From Paraburkholderia tagetis (lineage in GTDB: Bacteria; Pseudomonadota; Gammaproteobacteria; Burkholderiales; Burkholderiaceae): a stretch of DNA of 64,000 nucleotides. The position numbers and the translations under genes are program-made. The DNA is taken from positions 26,454 to 90,453 of the forward strand of contig NZ_JAKLJA010000030.1 of assembly GCF_022213065.1 (NCBI RefSeq), given 5' to 3'. Positions 52,691 to 60,980 of this stretch are shown piece by piece. The notes beneath the pieces are model-generated. The model made no database searches. It was not told the origin of the DNA and worked only from the letters and a program-made list of their open reading frames with translations. Positions within the stretch are counted from its first letter, which is position 1; every line of letters starts with the position of its first letter.

Positions 52691-53221
52691 TCACTGCCCG
52701 GGCCGCTCGACGTATTCGAACGGCAGGCCGCGCCGGCGCATCCATTCGCCGAGCGCCGGGCCCGTACCCGCACGCCATGGCCGCAGCTTCGCGGGCTCCA
52801 CGAGCTGGTATTCGAGCAACTCCGGCGAGAGCGCAATCGTGCCCGCCGCCTTCACGTGATACGCGATGATGAGCTCGTTCTTGCGGACGAACTCGTAGAC
52901 GCCCACGAGCTCGACGCTCTGCGCGCGCAGCGCGGTCTCTTCGAACACCTCGCGGGCGATGCCCTCCTCCGGCGTCTCGCCGTTCTCGAGGAAGCCGGTG
53001 ATGAGCGCGAACATGCCTTCGGGCCAGGCCGCGTTGCGCGCGAGCAGGATGCGCCCCTCGTACTCCACGATAGCGGCCACGACGGGCAGCGGGTTGTTCC
53101 AATGGACATAGCCGCAGGCGAGGTCGGGACACGCGAGGCGCCGGCGGCCACCCTCATGCTCGGGATCGGCGCGTTCGGTGAGGCGCGAGGCACAACGCGG
53201 GCAAAACTGGTATTCGCTCAT
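52691..53221 (-). CDS. Nudix hydrolase with N-terminal zinc ribbon
   Basis: 176 residues. Cysteines 7, 10, 31 and 36 (CX2C-X20-CX4C) form a zinc ribbon like that of NudC. The Nudix box runs GFLENGETPEEGIAREVFEE followed by T; the G-X5-E-X7-REV-EE core is intact but the usual glycine after EE is shifted (EETAL). NudC-like proteins hydrolyse NAD(H) or remove NAD caps from RNA, but this protein lacks the long N-terminal domain of E. coli NudC, so the substrate is uncertain. It starts a leftward run with the thioesterase and liv genes. Confidence 0.9.
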   Translation of the reverse strand: MSEYQFCPRCASRLTERADPEHEGGRRRLACPDLACGYVHWNNPLPVVAAIVEYEGRILLARNAAWPEGMFALITGFLENGETPEEGIAREVFEETALRAQSVELVGVYEFVRKNELIIAYHVKAAGTIALSPELLEYQLVEPAKLRPWRAGTGPALGEWMRRRGLPFEYVERPGQ

Positions 53222-53433
53222 GAGTCGGTAGGAGTCGCAGATTGCGCGGCAGCCGTTCGGTGAGGCGTCCTGGTCGTAGCCTCACGACGGCACGCAATGG
53301 CAAGAAACAGCACGAAACGGCTATTTTAGTGTGCCATCGCAGACGGCGTGCAGACTGCTCTCTATCCAAAGCATTCCGACGCGGGCGGCTCCCTCACCCA
53401 CGCGCAAATACGCACAAACACGCTCTCATGCGT

Positions 53434-54714
53434 TCATGCACGCGCACGCGCGGCGCGCCACGCGAGCCCCGCCGCGCCCGCGAGCAAGACCAGCGCCGCG
53501 AGCCAGAGCGACGGAGAGAACGAGCCCGTCGAAGCCGCGAGCGGCGCGGCAACGAGCGGCCCCGCAATCTGGCCAATCCCGTAAGCACCCGTCGCGTACC
53601 CCATGAGCGCGGCGGCATGATCGCCGCGCAGAAGGCGCGCCTCGCGCATGGCGAAGAGCGTGATCGCCGTGAACGGCAAGCCGATCAGCACGCTGCCAAG
53701 CGAGAAGCCCGCGGCGTTCGGCCAGACGATGCCGAGCGCGATGCCCAGCGCCTGCAGCACGTAGCACGCGGCGAGCATGAGCCGGTTGTCCCAGTGCAGC
53801 GGCAGGCGCGCCGCCGAAAGCGCTCCCACGATCAGCGCGACGCCGAACATCGGCCAGAACAGGTCGGGCCAGACGGAGCCCGGCAGCGCATGGCGCGCGA
53901 TCACGGGCAGGAAGGTCGCCGTGATGATGTAGCCGAAGCCCGGCACGCCGTAGAGGAGCACGAGCCAGAAGGCGTCGGCGCGAGCGCCAGCGGCCGGCGC
54001 TGCGGATGCAGCGGTGGCATTAACTGCCGCAGCGGGTTGCGCCACGCCTGCCGCTGGACGAGCCCCCGCCCCCGCACGGCCCTGCGCTTGGCGTGCCTCA
54101 CGCCTATCGTCGCCGAAGACGGGCCACACGAGCACGGCAATCAGCACGCAGATCAACCCGAAGCCGATCCAGCCCGCCTGCGCGCCGAAGCCGCCCGCCG
54201 CGCTCACCATCAACCCGGTCGCGACGATGCCCACGCCCGGCCCCGTGTAGATCACGCCGCCCCACTCGTTCGCACCAAGCTGCGCGAGGCGCCGCAGCCC
54301 CCATTGCGACGCGAACACGAAGGTCGCCGCGCTCACGGCGCCCGCCACGAAGCGCACGATGGCCCAGATCCAGAACGATTGCGTCAGGCCCATCGCCACG
54401 GTCAGAAGCGCCGTCGCCGCCAGCCCGGCGCGCACGATGCGCGCAGGCGCGAAGCGCAGCGCGACGCACCCCACCGCACCGACGAAATAGCCCGCGTAGT
54501 TGAGCGACGCCAGCCAGCCGCCATGACGCAAATCGAGCGCGCCACCATGCAGCATCAGCGGCAGGAGCGGCGTGAACGCGAAACGCCCGACGCCAAGCGC
54601 TGCCGCCAGCGCCGCCATGCAGGCGAGCGCGGCACGCCGCGCGGCGCGCGAACGATGGGCCGGGTGCGCGGGAAGCGCGCGAGCGGCGTCGGTACGGGAA
54701 GCGATGTCGTTCAT
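53434..54714 (-). CDS. YbfB/YjiJ-family MFS transporter
   Basis: 426 residues with about 12 membrane segments. The sequence LGVGRFAFTPLLPLM and the later GYATGAYGIGQIAGPLVAAPLA are characteristic of the YbfB/YjiJ family. Between TM6 and TM7 there is a long Ala/Gly/Arg-rich cytoplasmic loop (about residues 205-250), longer than I would expect. The gene is divergent from a LysR-type regulator with a 137-base gap, a usual arrangement for a locally controlled transporter. The substrate is unknown. Confidence 0.88.
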   Translation of the reverse strand: MNDIASRTDAARALPAHPAHRSRAARRAALACMAALAAALGVGRFAFTPLLPLMLHGGALDLRHGGWLASLNYAGYFVGAVGCVALRFAPARIVRAGLAATALLTVAMGLTQSFWIWAIVRFVAGAVSAATFVFASQWGLRRLAQLGANEWGGVIYTGPGVGIVATGLMVSAAGGFGAQAGWIGFGLICVLIAVLVWPVFGDDRREARQAQGRAGAGARPAAGVAQPAAAVNATAASAAPAAGARADAFWLVLLYGVPGFGYIITATFLPVIARHALPGSVWPDLFWPMFGVALIVGALSAARLPLHWDNRLMLAACYVLQALGIALGIVWPNAAGFSLGSVLIGLPFTAITLFAMREARLLRGDHAAALMGYATGAYGIGQIAGPLVAAPLAASTGSFSPSLWLAALVLLAGAAGLAWRAARARA

Positions 54715-54800
54715 GTTCGGCGATTACTAAATCGGCAATGAGTGAGGGATGGCGCAAGCGTCGTGCGGGACACCACCGTGACCATCTTAGCCGCCACAAA

Positions 54801-54829
54801 CGTTCACAAAAAATGAATTATGATGAACG
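54801..54829. promoter_or_regulatory. Possible LysR-regulator binding dyads between the YbfB-type transporter and lysR genes
   Basis: CGTTCA (54801-54806) and TGAACG (54824-54829) are inverted repeats 17 bases apart. Nested within, TCA-N7-TGA (54804-54816) fits the T-N11-A pattern typical of LysR-type regulators. It lies in an AT-rich patch of the divergent intergenic region, 23 bases before the LysR start. Confidence 0.4.
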
Positions 54830-54851
54830 AACACATCCCAAGGAGAGAATC

Positions 54852-55805
54852 ATGGATCTCGCCGCGCTGGCGATCTTTCGCGCCGTCGTCCGCGAAAACG
54901 GCGTGACGCGGGCGGCCGCCAAGCTCAACCGGGTGCAGTCGAATGTCACTACCCGCATCAAGCAGCTCGAAGATCAGCTCGGCACGCCGCTCTTCACGCG
55001 CGACGGCCGCCGCCTCGTGCTCACGCCTGCGGGCGAGACGTTGCTGCCCTACGCCGAGCGCCTGCTCGCCCTCGCCGACGAGGCACGCCATGCGCTCAAG
55101 GCCGGCACGCCAAGCGGACGCCTGCGCCTTGGCGCGATGGAAAGCATGGCGGCCACCCGCCTGCCGGGCGTGCTCGCGCGCTATCACCAAAGCTGGCCCG
55201 AGGTCACGCTCGAACTGGAGACCGGCACCACGGACCGCCTGATCGAGCGGCTGCGTGAATTCGAAGTGGACGCCGCGCTGATCGCAACGCCGCTCGCCGG
55301 ACCGCCCGATGCCGAAGTGTTCGACTACGTGCGCGTGTACCGCGAGGACCTCGTGATGATCACGCCGCGCGGTCATCGGCCGATCCGGGCGCCGGGCGAC
55401 GTCGCGCTCTCGACGCTCGTGGCGTTCGAGCGCGGCTGCGCCTACCGCAACTATGTGGAAGCCTGGTATCTGGAGCACGGCATCCGGCCCACGCGCGTGC
55501 TGGAGCTCGGCTCGTATCACGCGATCGTCGCGTGTGTGGCGGCGGGCGCCGGCGTGGCCGTCGCGCCGCGCTCGGTGCTCGATCTGCAACGCAACGCCGA
55601 CGACGTGGCGATGCATTCGCTCGGCAAGTCCGGCCAGATCGATACGCTGCTCACGTGGCGACGCGGGCATTTCTCTCCCGCGCTGGACGCGTTGAAAACA
55701 GCGCTGCTCGAGCATGCGCAAAGCGAAGCTGAAGCGCGTGCTCGCGGTGAGACGACCGAGACGACCAGGACGGCCAAGGCGGAGGGTTTGCCCACCGGTG
55801 CCTGA
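54852..55805 (+). CDS. LysR-family transcriptional regulator
   Basis: 317 residues. The N-terminal winged helix-turn-helix (LAIFRAVVRENGVTRAAAKL, NRVQSNVTTRIKQLEDQLG, PLFTRDGRRLVLT) is clear, followed by a LysR substrate-binding domain (RLRLGAMESMAATRLPGVL onward). The start at 54852 follows AAGGAGAG. The C-terminal ~30 residues are a low-complexity Thr/Glu/Ala tail. It probably controls the divergent YbfB-type transporter gene; an effector cannot be named from sequence. Confidence 0.93.
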   Translation: MDLAALAIFRAVVRENGVTRAAAKLNRVQSNVTTRIKQLEDQLGTPLFTRDGRRLVLTPAGETLLPYAERLLALADEARHALKAGTPSGRLRLGAMESMAATRLPGVLARYHQSWPEVTLELETGTTDRLIERLREFEVDAALIATPLAGPPDAEVFDYVRVYREDLVMITPRGHRPIRAPGDVALSTLVAFERGCAYRNYVEAWYLEHGIRPTRVLELGSYHAIVACVAAGAGVAVAPRSVLDLQRNADDVAMHSLGKSGQIDTLLTWRRGHFSPALDALKTALLEHAQSEAEARARGETTETTRTAKAEGLPTGA

Positions 55806-55859
55806 GCGCACCCGCAAGCGACCAAACCGTGCCGCGCCCCAACGCTGCGGCACCAAACA

Positions 55860-55889
55860 AAAAGGGCTGCCCTTCCGGACAGCCCTTTT
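55860..55889. terminator. Bidirectional intrinsic terminator (lysR / alaS)
   Basis: Arms AAAAGGGCTG (55860-55869) and CAGCCCTTTT (55880-55889) enclose a 10-base loop. A/T ends give a U-tract in both directions, which suits the convergent lysR and alaS genes. Confidence 0.9.
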
Positions 55890-55937
55890 GAACTACAGCG
55901 CGGTCTCTCGGCCGCGCTTCGTACCTGGCGATTCGCT

Positions 55938-58562
55938 TTACAGCTTCGCCTCGACCCAGCCCTTCACGCCCGCAAGCGCGGCGCTCAGGTTAGCCGGCTC
56001 GGTGCCGCCCGCCTGCGCCATGTCCGGACGGCCGCCGCCCTTGCCGCCCACCTGCTGGGCGACGAAGTTCACGAGCTCGCCGGCCTTGACCTTCTTGCTG
56101 GCCTCTGCGGTCACGCCCGCGATCAGGCTGACCTTGCCGCCGTCGACAGCCGCCAGCACGATCGCCGCGCTCTTGAGCTTGTCCTTGAGCTTGTCCACCG
56201 TCTCGCGCAGCGTCTTCGAGTCCGCGCCTTCGAGCGTGGCGGCCAGCACGTGCACGCCGTTCACCTCGATGGCCTGGCCCGCGAGTTCGTCGCCCTGGCT
56301 CGACGCCATCTTCGACTTGAGCGCGCCCAGTTCCTTCTCGAGCGACTTGACCTGGTCCTGCACCTGCGCGATGCGCTGCGTGAGTTCCGAAGGCTGCGCC
56401 TTGAGCGCCGCGGCTGCCGCGTTCACACGCGCGTCGAGGTCCTGCACGAAGCGCACGGCGTTGTCGCCCGTGATCGCTTCCACGCGGCGGATACCCGCAG
56501 CCACGCCACCTTCCATGACGATCTTGAAGAAGCCGATGTCGCCGCTGCGGCTCACGTGCGTGCCGCCGCAGAGTTCGCGCGAGAAGCCGAGGTCGAGCAC
56601 GCGCACTTCGTCGCCGTACTTCTCGCCGAAGAGCGCCATCGCGCCGCCCTTCACCGCTTCGTCGTAGGGCAGCACGCGCACGATGCCGGGCGCGTTCGCG
56701 AGCACTTCCGCGTTGACGATTTCTTCGACGCGACGAATTTGCTCATCGGTCATCGGCGCGTTGTGCGCGAAGTCGAAGCGCGTCTTCTCCGCATCGACGA
56801 GCGAGCCCTTCTGCTGCACGTGCTGGCCCAGCACTTCGCGCAGCGCCTTGTGCATCAGGTGCGTGGCCGAGTGGTTGCGCGCCGTGCGGGCGCGGCGAAT
56901 GGCGTCGATTTCCGCCTTCACGATATCGCCCACCTTGAGCGTGCCCTGCTCCAGCGTGCCGTGGTGGCCGCTCACATCGGCCTGAACCTTGAGCGTGTCG
57001 ATCACCGCGAAGCGCACGCTCGCGTTGGAGATCACGCCCTGGTCGCCCACCTGGCCGCCCGACTCCGCATAGAACGGCGTGTGGTCGAGCACGACCACGG
57101 CGTCCTGGCCGGTCTTCACTTCGCTGACCGAGGCGCCATCGACGTACAGCGCGACGATCTTCGCGTCGTCGAACACGATTTCCTCGTAGCCGTGGAACGT
57201 GGTCTTCGCGCCCGAGTATTCGAGGCCCTGCGCCATCTTGAACTTGCCCGCCGCGCGTGCCTGCTCGCGCTGGCGCGCCATGGCGTCGTCGAAGGCCGGC
57301 TCGTCGACGGTGACGTTGCGCTCGCGGCAGACGTCCGCCGTGAGGTCGAGCGGGAAGCCGTAGGTGTCGTGCAGCTTGAACGCGAGTTCGCCGTCGAGCG
57401 TCTTGCCACCCTTGGTTTCAAGATCCGCCAGCGCGGCTTCGAGAATCGACATGCCGTGCTCGATGGTCTCGAAGAAGCGCTCTTCTTCCTGGCGCAACAC
57501 GTCGGTCACGCGCTGCTGTGCTTCCGTCAGCTCGGGATAAGCCGCGCCCATTTCCGCGACGAGATCGGCCACGAGCTTGTGGAAGAAGCCGTTCTTGCGG
57601 CCGAGCTTGTAGCCGTGGCGGATCGCGCGGCGCACGATGCGGCGCAGCACGTAGCCGCGGCCTTCGTTGCCCGGAATCACGCCGTCGACGATCAGGAACG
57701 AGCAGGCGCGGATGTGGTCCGCGATCACCTTCAGCGAGTTGTTCGTGAGGTCGGCGGTGCCCGTCTCGCGTCCAGCGGCCTTGATCAGGTTCTGGAACAG
57801 GTCGATCTCATAGTTGCTGTGCACGTGCTGGAGCACGGCGGCGAGGCGCTCGAGGCCCATGCCCGTGTCGACGCACTGCTTGGGCAGCGGCGTCATGTTG
57901 CCCTGGGCGTCGCGGTTGAACTGCATGAACACGAGATTCCAGATCTCGATGAAGCGGTCGCCGTCTTCCTCGGCCGATCCCGGGGGGCCGCCCCAGACTT
58001 CCGGGCCGTGGTCGTAGAACACTTCCGAGCACGGGCCGCAGGGGCCGGTATCGGCCATCTGCCAGAAGTTATCCGAGGCGTAGCGCGCGCCCTTGTTGTC
58101 GCCGATGCGAATGATGCGCTCCGCCGGCACGCCCACTTCCTTCTCCCAGATGTCGAAGGCTTCGTCGTCTTCCTTGTAGACGGTGACCGTGAGCTTCTCC
58201 GCCGGCAGGCCGTAGACCTTCGTGAGCAGTTCCCAGCAGTAATGGATTGCGTCGCGCTTGAAGTAGTCGCCGAACGAGAAGTTGCCGAGCATCTCGAAGA
58301 ACGTGTGGTGGCGCGCGGTGTAGCCGACGTTCTCGAGGTCGTTGTGCTTGCCGCCCGCGCGCACGCTGCGCTGCGCGGTCGTGGCGCGCGAGTACGGGCG
58401 CGATTCGGTGCCGAGGAACACGTCCTTGAACTGCACCATGCCCGAGTTGGTGAAGAGCAACGTGGGGTCGTTGCCCGGCACGAGGCTCGACGAGCGCACG
58501 ATCGTGTGGCCCTTCGACTCGAAGAACTTGAGGAATTTCTCGCGGATTTCGGCGGCTTTCAT
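55938..58562 (-). CDS. alaS: Alanine--tRNA ligase (AlaRS)
   Basis: 874 residues, full length. Class II catalytic domain at the N-terminus (FFESKGHTIVRSSSLVPGND, motif 1-2 region FLGTESRPYSRATTAQRSVR). The editing domain has the zinc-binding HSATHLMHKAL (HxxxH, about residue 561) and LCGGTHVSRSG (about 662). The C-terminal oligomerisation/C-Ala domain ends GGGRPDMAQAGGTEP, including the DxAxAGG glycine motif. It charges tRNA-Ala and clears Ser/Gly mischarging. Monocistronic, leftward. Confidence 0.98.
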   Translation of the reverse strand: MKAAEIREKFLKFFESKGHTIVRSSSLVPGNDPTLLFTNSGMVQFKDVFLGTESRPYSRATTAQRSVRAGGKHNDLENVGYTARHHTFFEMLGNFSFGDYFKRDAIHYCWELLTKVYGLPAEKLTVTVYKEDDEAFDIWEKEVGVPAERIIRIGDNKGARYASDNFWQMADTGPCGPCSEVFYDHGPEVWGGPPGSAEEDGDRFIEIWNLVFMQFNRDAQGNMTPLPKQCVDTGMGLERLAAVLQHVHSNYEIDLFQNLIKAAGRETGTADLTNNSLKVIADHIRACSFLIVDGVIPGNEGRGYVLRRIVRRAIRHGYKLGRKNGFFHKLVADLVAEMGAAYPELTEAQQRVTDVLRQEEERFFETIEHGMSILEAALADLETKGGKTLDGELAFKLHDTYGFPLDLTADVCRERNVTVDEPAFDDAMARQREQARAAGKFKMAQGLEYSGAKTTFHGYEEIVFDDAKIVALYVDGASVSEVKTGQDAVVVLDHTPFYAESGGQVGDQGVISNASVRFAVIDTLKVQADVSGHHGTLEQGTLKVGDIVKAEIDAIRRARTARNHSATHLMHKALREVLGQHVQQKGSLVDAEKTRFDFAHNAPMTDEQIRRVEEIVNAEVLANAPGIVRVLPYDEAVKGGAMALFGEKYGDEVRVLDLGFSRELCGGTHVSRSGDIGFFKIVMEGGVAAGIRRVEAITGDNAVRFVQDLDARVNAAAAALKAQPSELTQRIAQVQDQVKSLEKELGALKSKMASSQGDELAGQAIEVNGVHVLAATLEGADSKTLRETVDKLKDKLKSAAIVLAAVDGGKVSLIAGVTAEASKKVKAGELVNFVAQQVGGKGGGRPDMAQAGGTEPANLSAALAGVKGWVEAKL

Positions 58563-58905
58563 AGCGTGCTGTATGTACCTTCGGGGCGTTCAGTGCTGAA
58601 TCTTGTGAGATCGTCCGGGTCCGCGCCTGCACCCGGAATGCACCTGGATGCGCGCGAAATCGGCGATGCTGAATCGAACGATTATACGGGATCGTTGCGC
58701 GCTCGCGGCGGCCCGCTCGGGCAGTGTGCACAGGCGCGACAGCGTGCCGGCGCGCTGGCTTATTCACGCGATTTTGTTTCGCACAGCGAAACCGTGTACC
58801 GAAATCCACCATTCGTCGACGGGATCGCTTAAGATGCCCCGATCGGCCGGCTCGCTGCCCGCAAGTGCGAAGCCCAAGCCCTAAAACGACATTGGAAGAC
58901 ACAGC
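58563..58905. other. 343-base intergenic region between divergent alaS and CaiB-like genes
   Basis: No convincing gene. A perfect TATAAT is present on the minus strand (plus-strand attata at 58681-58686), about 120 bases upstream of alaS and probably its -10 element; I see no good -35 at 17 bases. No clear promoter was found for the rightward gene, though GGAAG gives it a good ribosome-binding site (58894 region). Confidence 0.6.
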
Positions 58906-60126
58906 ATGGGCGCTCTCAGCCATATCCGCGTACTCGATCTCACCCGCGTCCTTGCCGGACCGTGGTGCGCACAGACACTCGCCGACTTCGGCGCCGACGT
59001 GATCAAGGTGGAGCGCCCGGGCGCCGGCGACGACACGCGCCATTGGGGGCCGCCGTACCTGAAGACGCCAGACGGCCATGACACCGAGGAAGCCGCCTAC
59101 TATCTCGCGCCGAACCGCAACAAGCGCTCGGTGACGCTCGACATCGCAACACCCGAGGGCCAGCGCATCGTGCGCGAGCTCGCCGCGCAGAGCGACGTCG
59201 TGCTGGAGAACTACAAGGTCGGGCAGTTGAAGAAGTACGGGCTCGATTACGAGTCGCTGCGCGCCGTGAAGCCCGATCTCGTCTATTGCTCGGTGACCGG
59301 ATTCGGCCAGACCGGGCCGTACGCGCCGCGCGCGGGCTACGACTTTATCGTGCAAGGCATGGGCGGCTTCATGAGCATCACCGGCGAGCGCGACAGCCTG
59401 CCGGGCGGCGGTCCGCAAAAGGCCGGCGTGGCGATTGCCGACCTCATGACCGGCATGTACGCGACGATTGCCGTGCTCACGGCGCTCGCGCACCGCGACC
59501 GCACGGGCGCGGGCCAGTACATCGACATGGCGCTGCTCGACGTGCAGGTGGCCATGCTCGCGAACATGAACACGAACTACCTCGCGAGCGGCACGCCGCC
59601 GGCGCGCTGGGGCAACGCGCATCCGAACATCGTGCCCTATCAGGCGTTCCAGACGAGCGATAGCTGGATCATTCTGGCGGTGGGCAACGACGGGCAATTC
59701 CGCAAGTTCGTCGAGGTCGCGGGCCGCCCCCAACTCGCCGACGATGCGCGCTTCGCGACCAATCCCGAGCGCGTGCGCAATCGCGAGACGCTGGTGCCGA
59801 TCGTCGCCGATCTGGTCCGCACGCGCACCAAGGACGACTGGATTGGCGCGCTCGAAGGCGCGGGCGTGCCGTGCGGGCCGATCAACGACCTCGCCGAAGT
59901 GTTCGAGAACGAGCAGGTGATCGCGCGCGGCATGCAGGTGGACGTGCCGCACCCGTCGGGCGCACAGGCGCGGCTGGTACGCAACCCCATCCGCATGAGC
60001 GAGACACCGCCTGCCGTGACGAGCCATCCGCCGACGCTGGGGGAGCACACCGTGGAGGTGCTGCGCGATGTGCTCGGGTACAGCGAGGAGCAGGTGGCGG
60101 CGTTGCGGGGCAAGGGCGTCGCCTGA
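58906..60126 (+). CDS. CaiB/BaiF family (class III) CoA-transferase
   Basis: 406 residues. The N-terminus LSHIRVLDLTRVLAGPWCAQ and ADFGADVIKVERPG are diagnostic of class III CoA-transferases. The likely catalytic aspartate is Asp179 in GVAIADLMTGMYA, followed by GQYIDMALLDV. These enzymes move CoA between carboxylic acids (formyl/oxalate, carnitine, succinate and others); no dehydrogenase or racemase neighbour tells which. It starts a single-gene unit after GGAAG and is convergent with the small hydrolase gene. Confidence 0.93.
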   Translation: MGALSHIRVLDLTRVLAGPWCAQTLADFGADVIKVERPGAGDDTRHWGPPYLKTPDGHDTEEAAYYLAPNRNKRSVTLDIATPEGQRIVRELAAQSDVVLENYKVGQLKKYGLDYESLRAVKPDLVYCSVTGFGQTGPYAPRAGYDFIVQGMGGFMSITGERDSLPGGGPQKAGVAIADLMTGMYATIAVLTALAHRDRTGAGQYIDMALLDVQVAMLANMNTNYLASGTPPARWGNAHPNIVPYQAFQTSDSWIILAVGNDGQFRKFVEVAGRPQLADDARFATNPERVRNRETLVPIVADLVRTRTKDDWIGALEGAGVPCGPINDLAEVFENEQVIARGMQVDVPHPSGAQARLVRNPIRMSETPPAVTSHPPTLGEHTVEVLRDVLGYSEEQVAALRGKGVA

Positions 60127-60183
60127 GGCGCAGGTGCGCGCGTCACTGGTGACGACTGGGGCGCGCGGGGTGCCGCGTGGGCG

Positions 60184-60780
60184 TCAGCCCGCTGCGCCTC
60201 TGCTCATCGACATCAGCCATTCGAAGCCCTGCTGCCAGTCGCCGAAGCCGCTTTCCGCGTTGATGTGCCCGCGCGCGCCGATGTCGATCCATCGGCTACC
60301 CCAAGCGTTGGCGCAGCGTTGCGAGAACGCCAGCCCGCCATAGGGATCGTCGCGGCTCGCGACCACGATGCTCGCGAACGGCAGCACGGGCGCCGGTTCA
60401 AGCGGCACCGAATCGAAGCCGCTGGCGTCGCGCGGGAATTCGGGGCCGTGCGGGTCGGGCACCGCCACCAGCAGCGCACCCGCGATTTTCGCGAGCGTCG
60501 CCGCGCTCGCATGACGCGCCGCCCAATGCGCGATCGTGAGACAGCCGAGGCTGTGTGCCGCCAGCAGCACGCCGCCCTCGCCCAACGGAGCGTCGCTTCC
60601 GGTACTCCCAGTACTCAACGCGGCTTCGAGCGCGCCGCACCATGCGTCGCAGTCCGGATGCATCCAGTCGCCCATGCGCACGCGCTCAAAGCCCGCGTGC
60701 GCGGTCTCCCAGCGCGTCTGCCAGTGCCCCGGCCCGGAATTCATGTAGCCCGGCAACACCAGCACTCGGGGTTCGTTCAT
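60184..60780 (-). CDS. RBBP9/YdeN-family alpha/beta hydrolase
   Basis: 198 residues. The opening VLVLPGYMNSGPGHWQTRWE is the hallmark of this small serine hydrolase family. The nucleophile lies in AAHSLGCLTIAHW (GxSxG variant HSLGC), and the likely catalytic His in GARGHINAESGFGDW. The start at 60780 (MNEPRV) has AAGGAAAA upstream and is preferred to an ATG seven codons earlier. The substrate is unknown. It is divergent from glnS. Confidence 0.9.
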   Translation of the reverse strand: MNEPRVLVLPGYMNSGPGHWQTRWETAHAGFERVRMGDWMHPDCDAWCGALEAALSTGSTGSDAPLGEGGVLLAAHSLGCLTIAHWAARHASAATLAKIAGALLVAVPDPHGPEFPRDASGFDSVPLEPAPVLPFASIVVASRDDPYGGLAFSQRCANAWGSRWIDIGARGHINAESGFGDWQQGFEWLMSMSRGAAG

Positions 60781-60980
60781 CGTCTTTTTTTCCTTTTGCA
60801 CACATCTTGCACGCCTCTTGCGCGCAGCACGTCAAACAGCGCCCTGCGCAACGCGCCGGCGCAACGCCCGCGAGCCCGGACTGGCAGGCCTGGTCTCGTC
60901 AGGTAGAATGGAAGACACCACTGGGCGCCGGGTTGCGACTTTCCTTATGTACCGCGCCCTCGAACGACTTCCCTTTTCGC

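Noticed and set aside
56250..58832. An 860-codon open frame opposite alaS
   Set aside because: Antisense shadow of AlaRS; it has no domain features and begins inside a conserved gene.
60141..60154. Small palindrome CGTCAC-TG-GTGACG between the convergent CaiB-like and hydrolase genes
   Set aside because: The stem is short, the loop is too small and there is no T-run, so it is not supported as a terminator.
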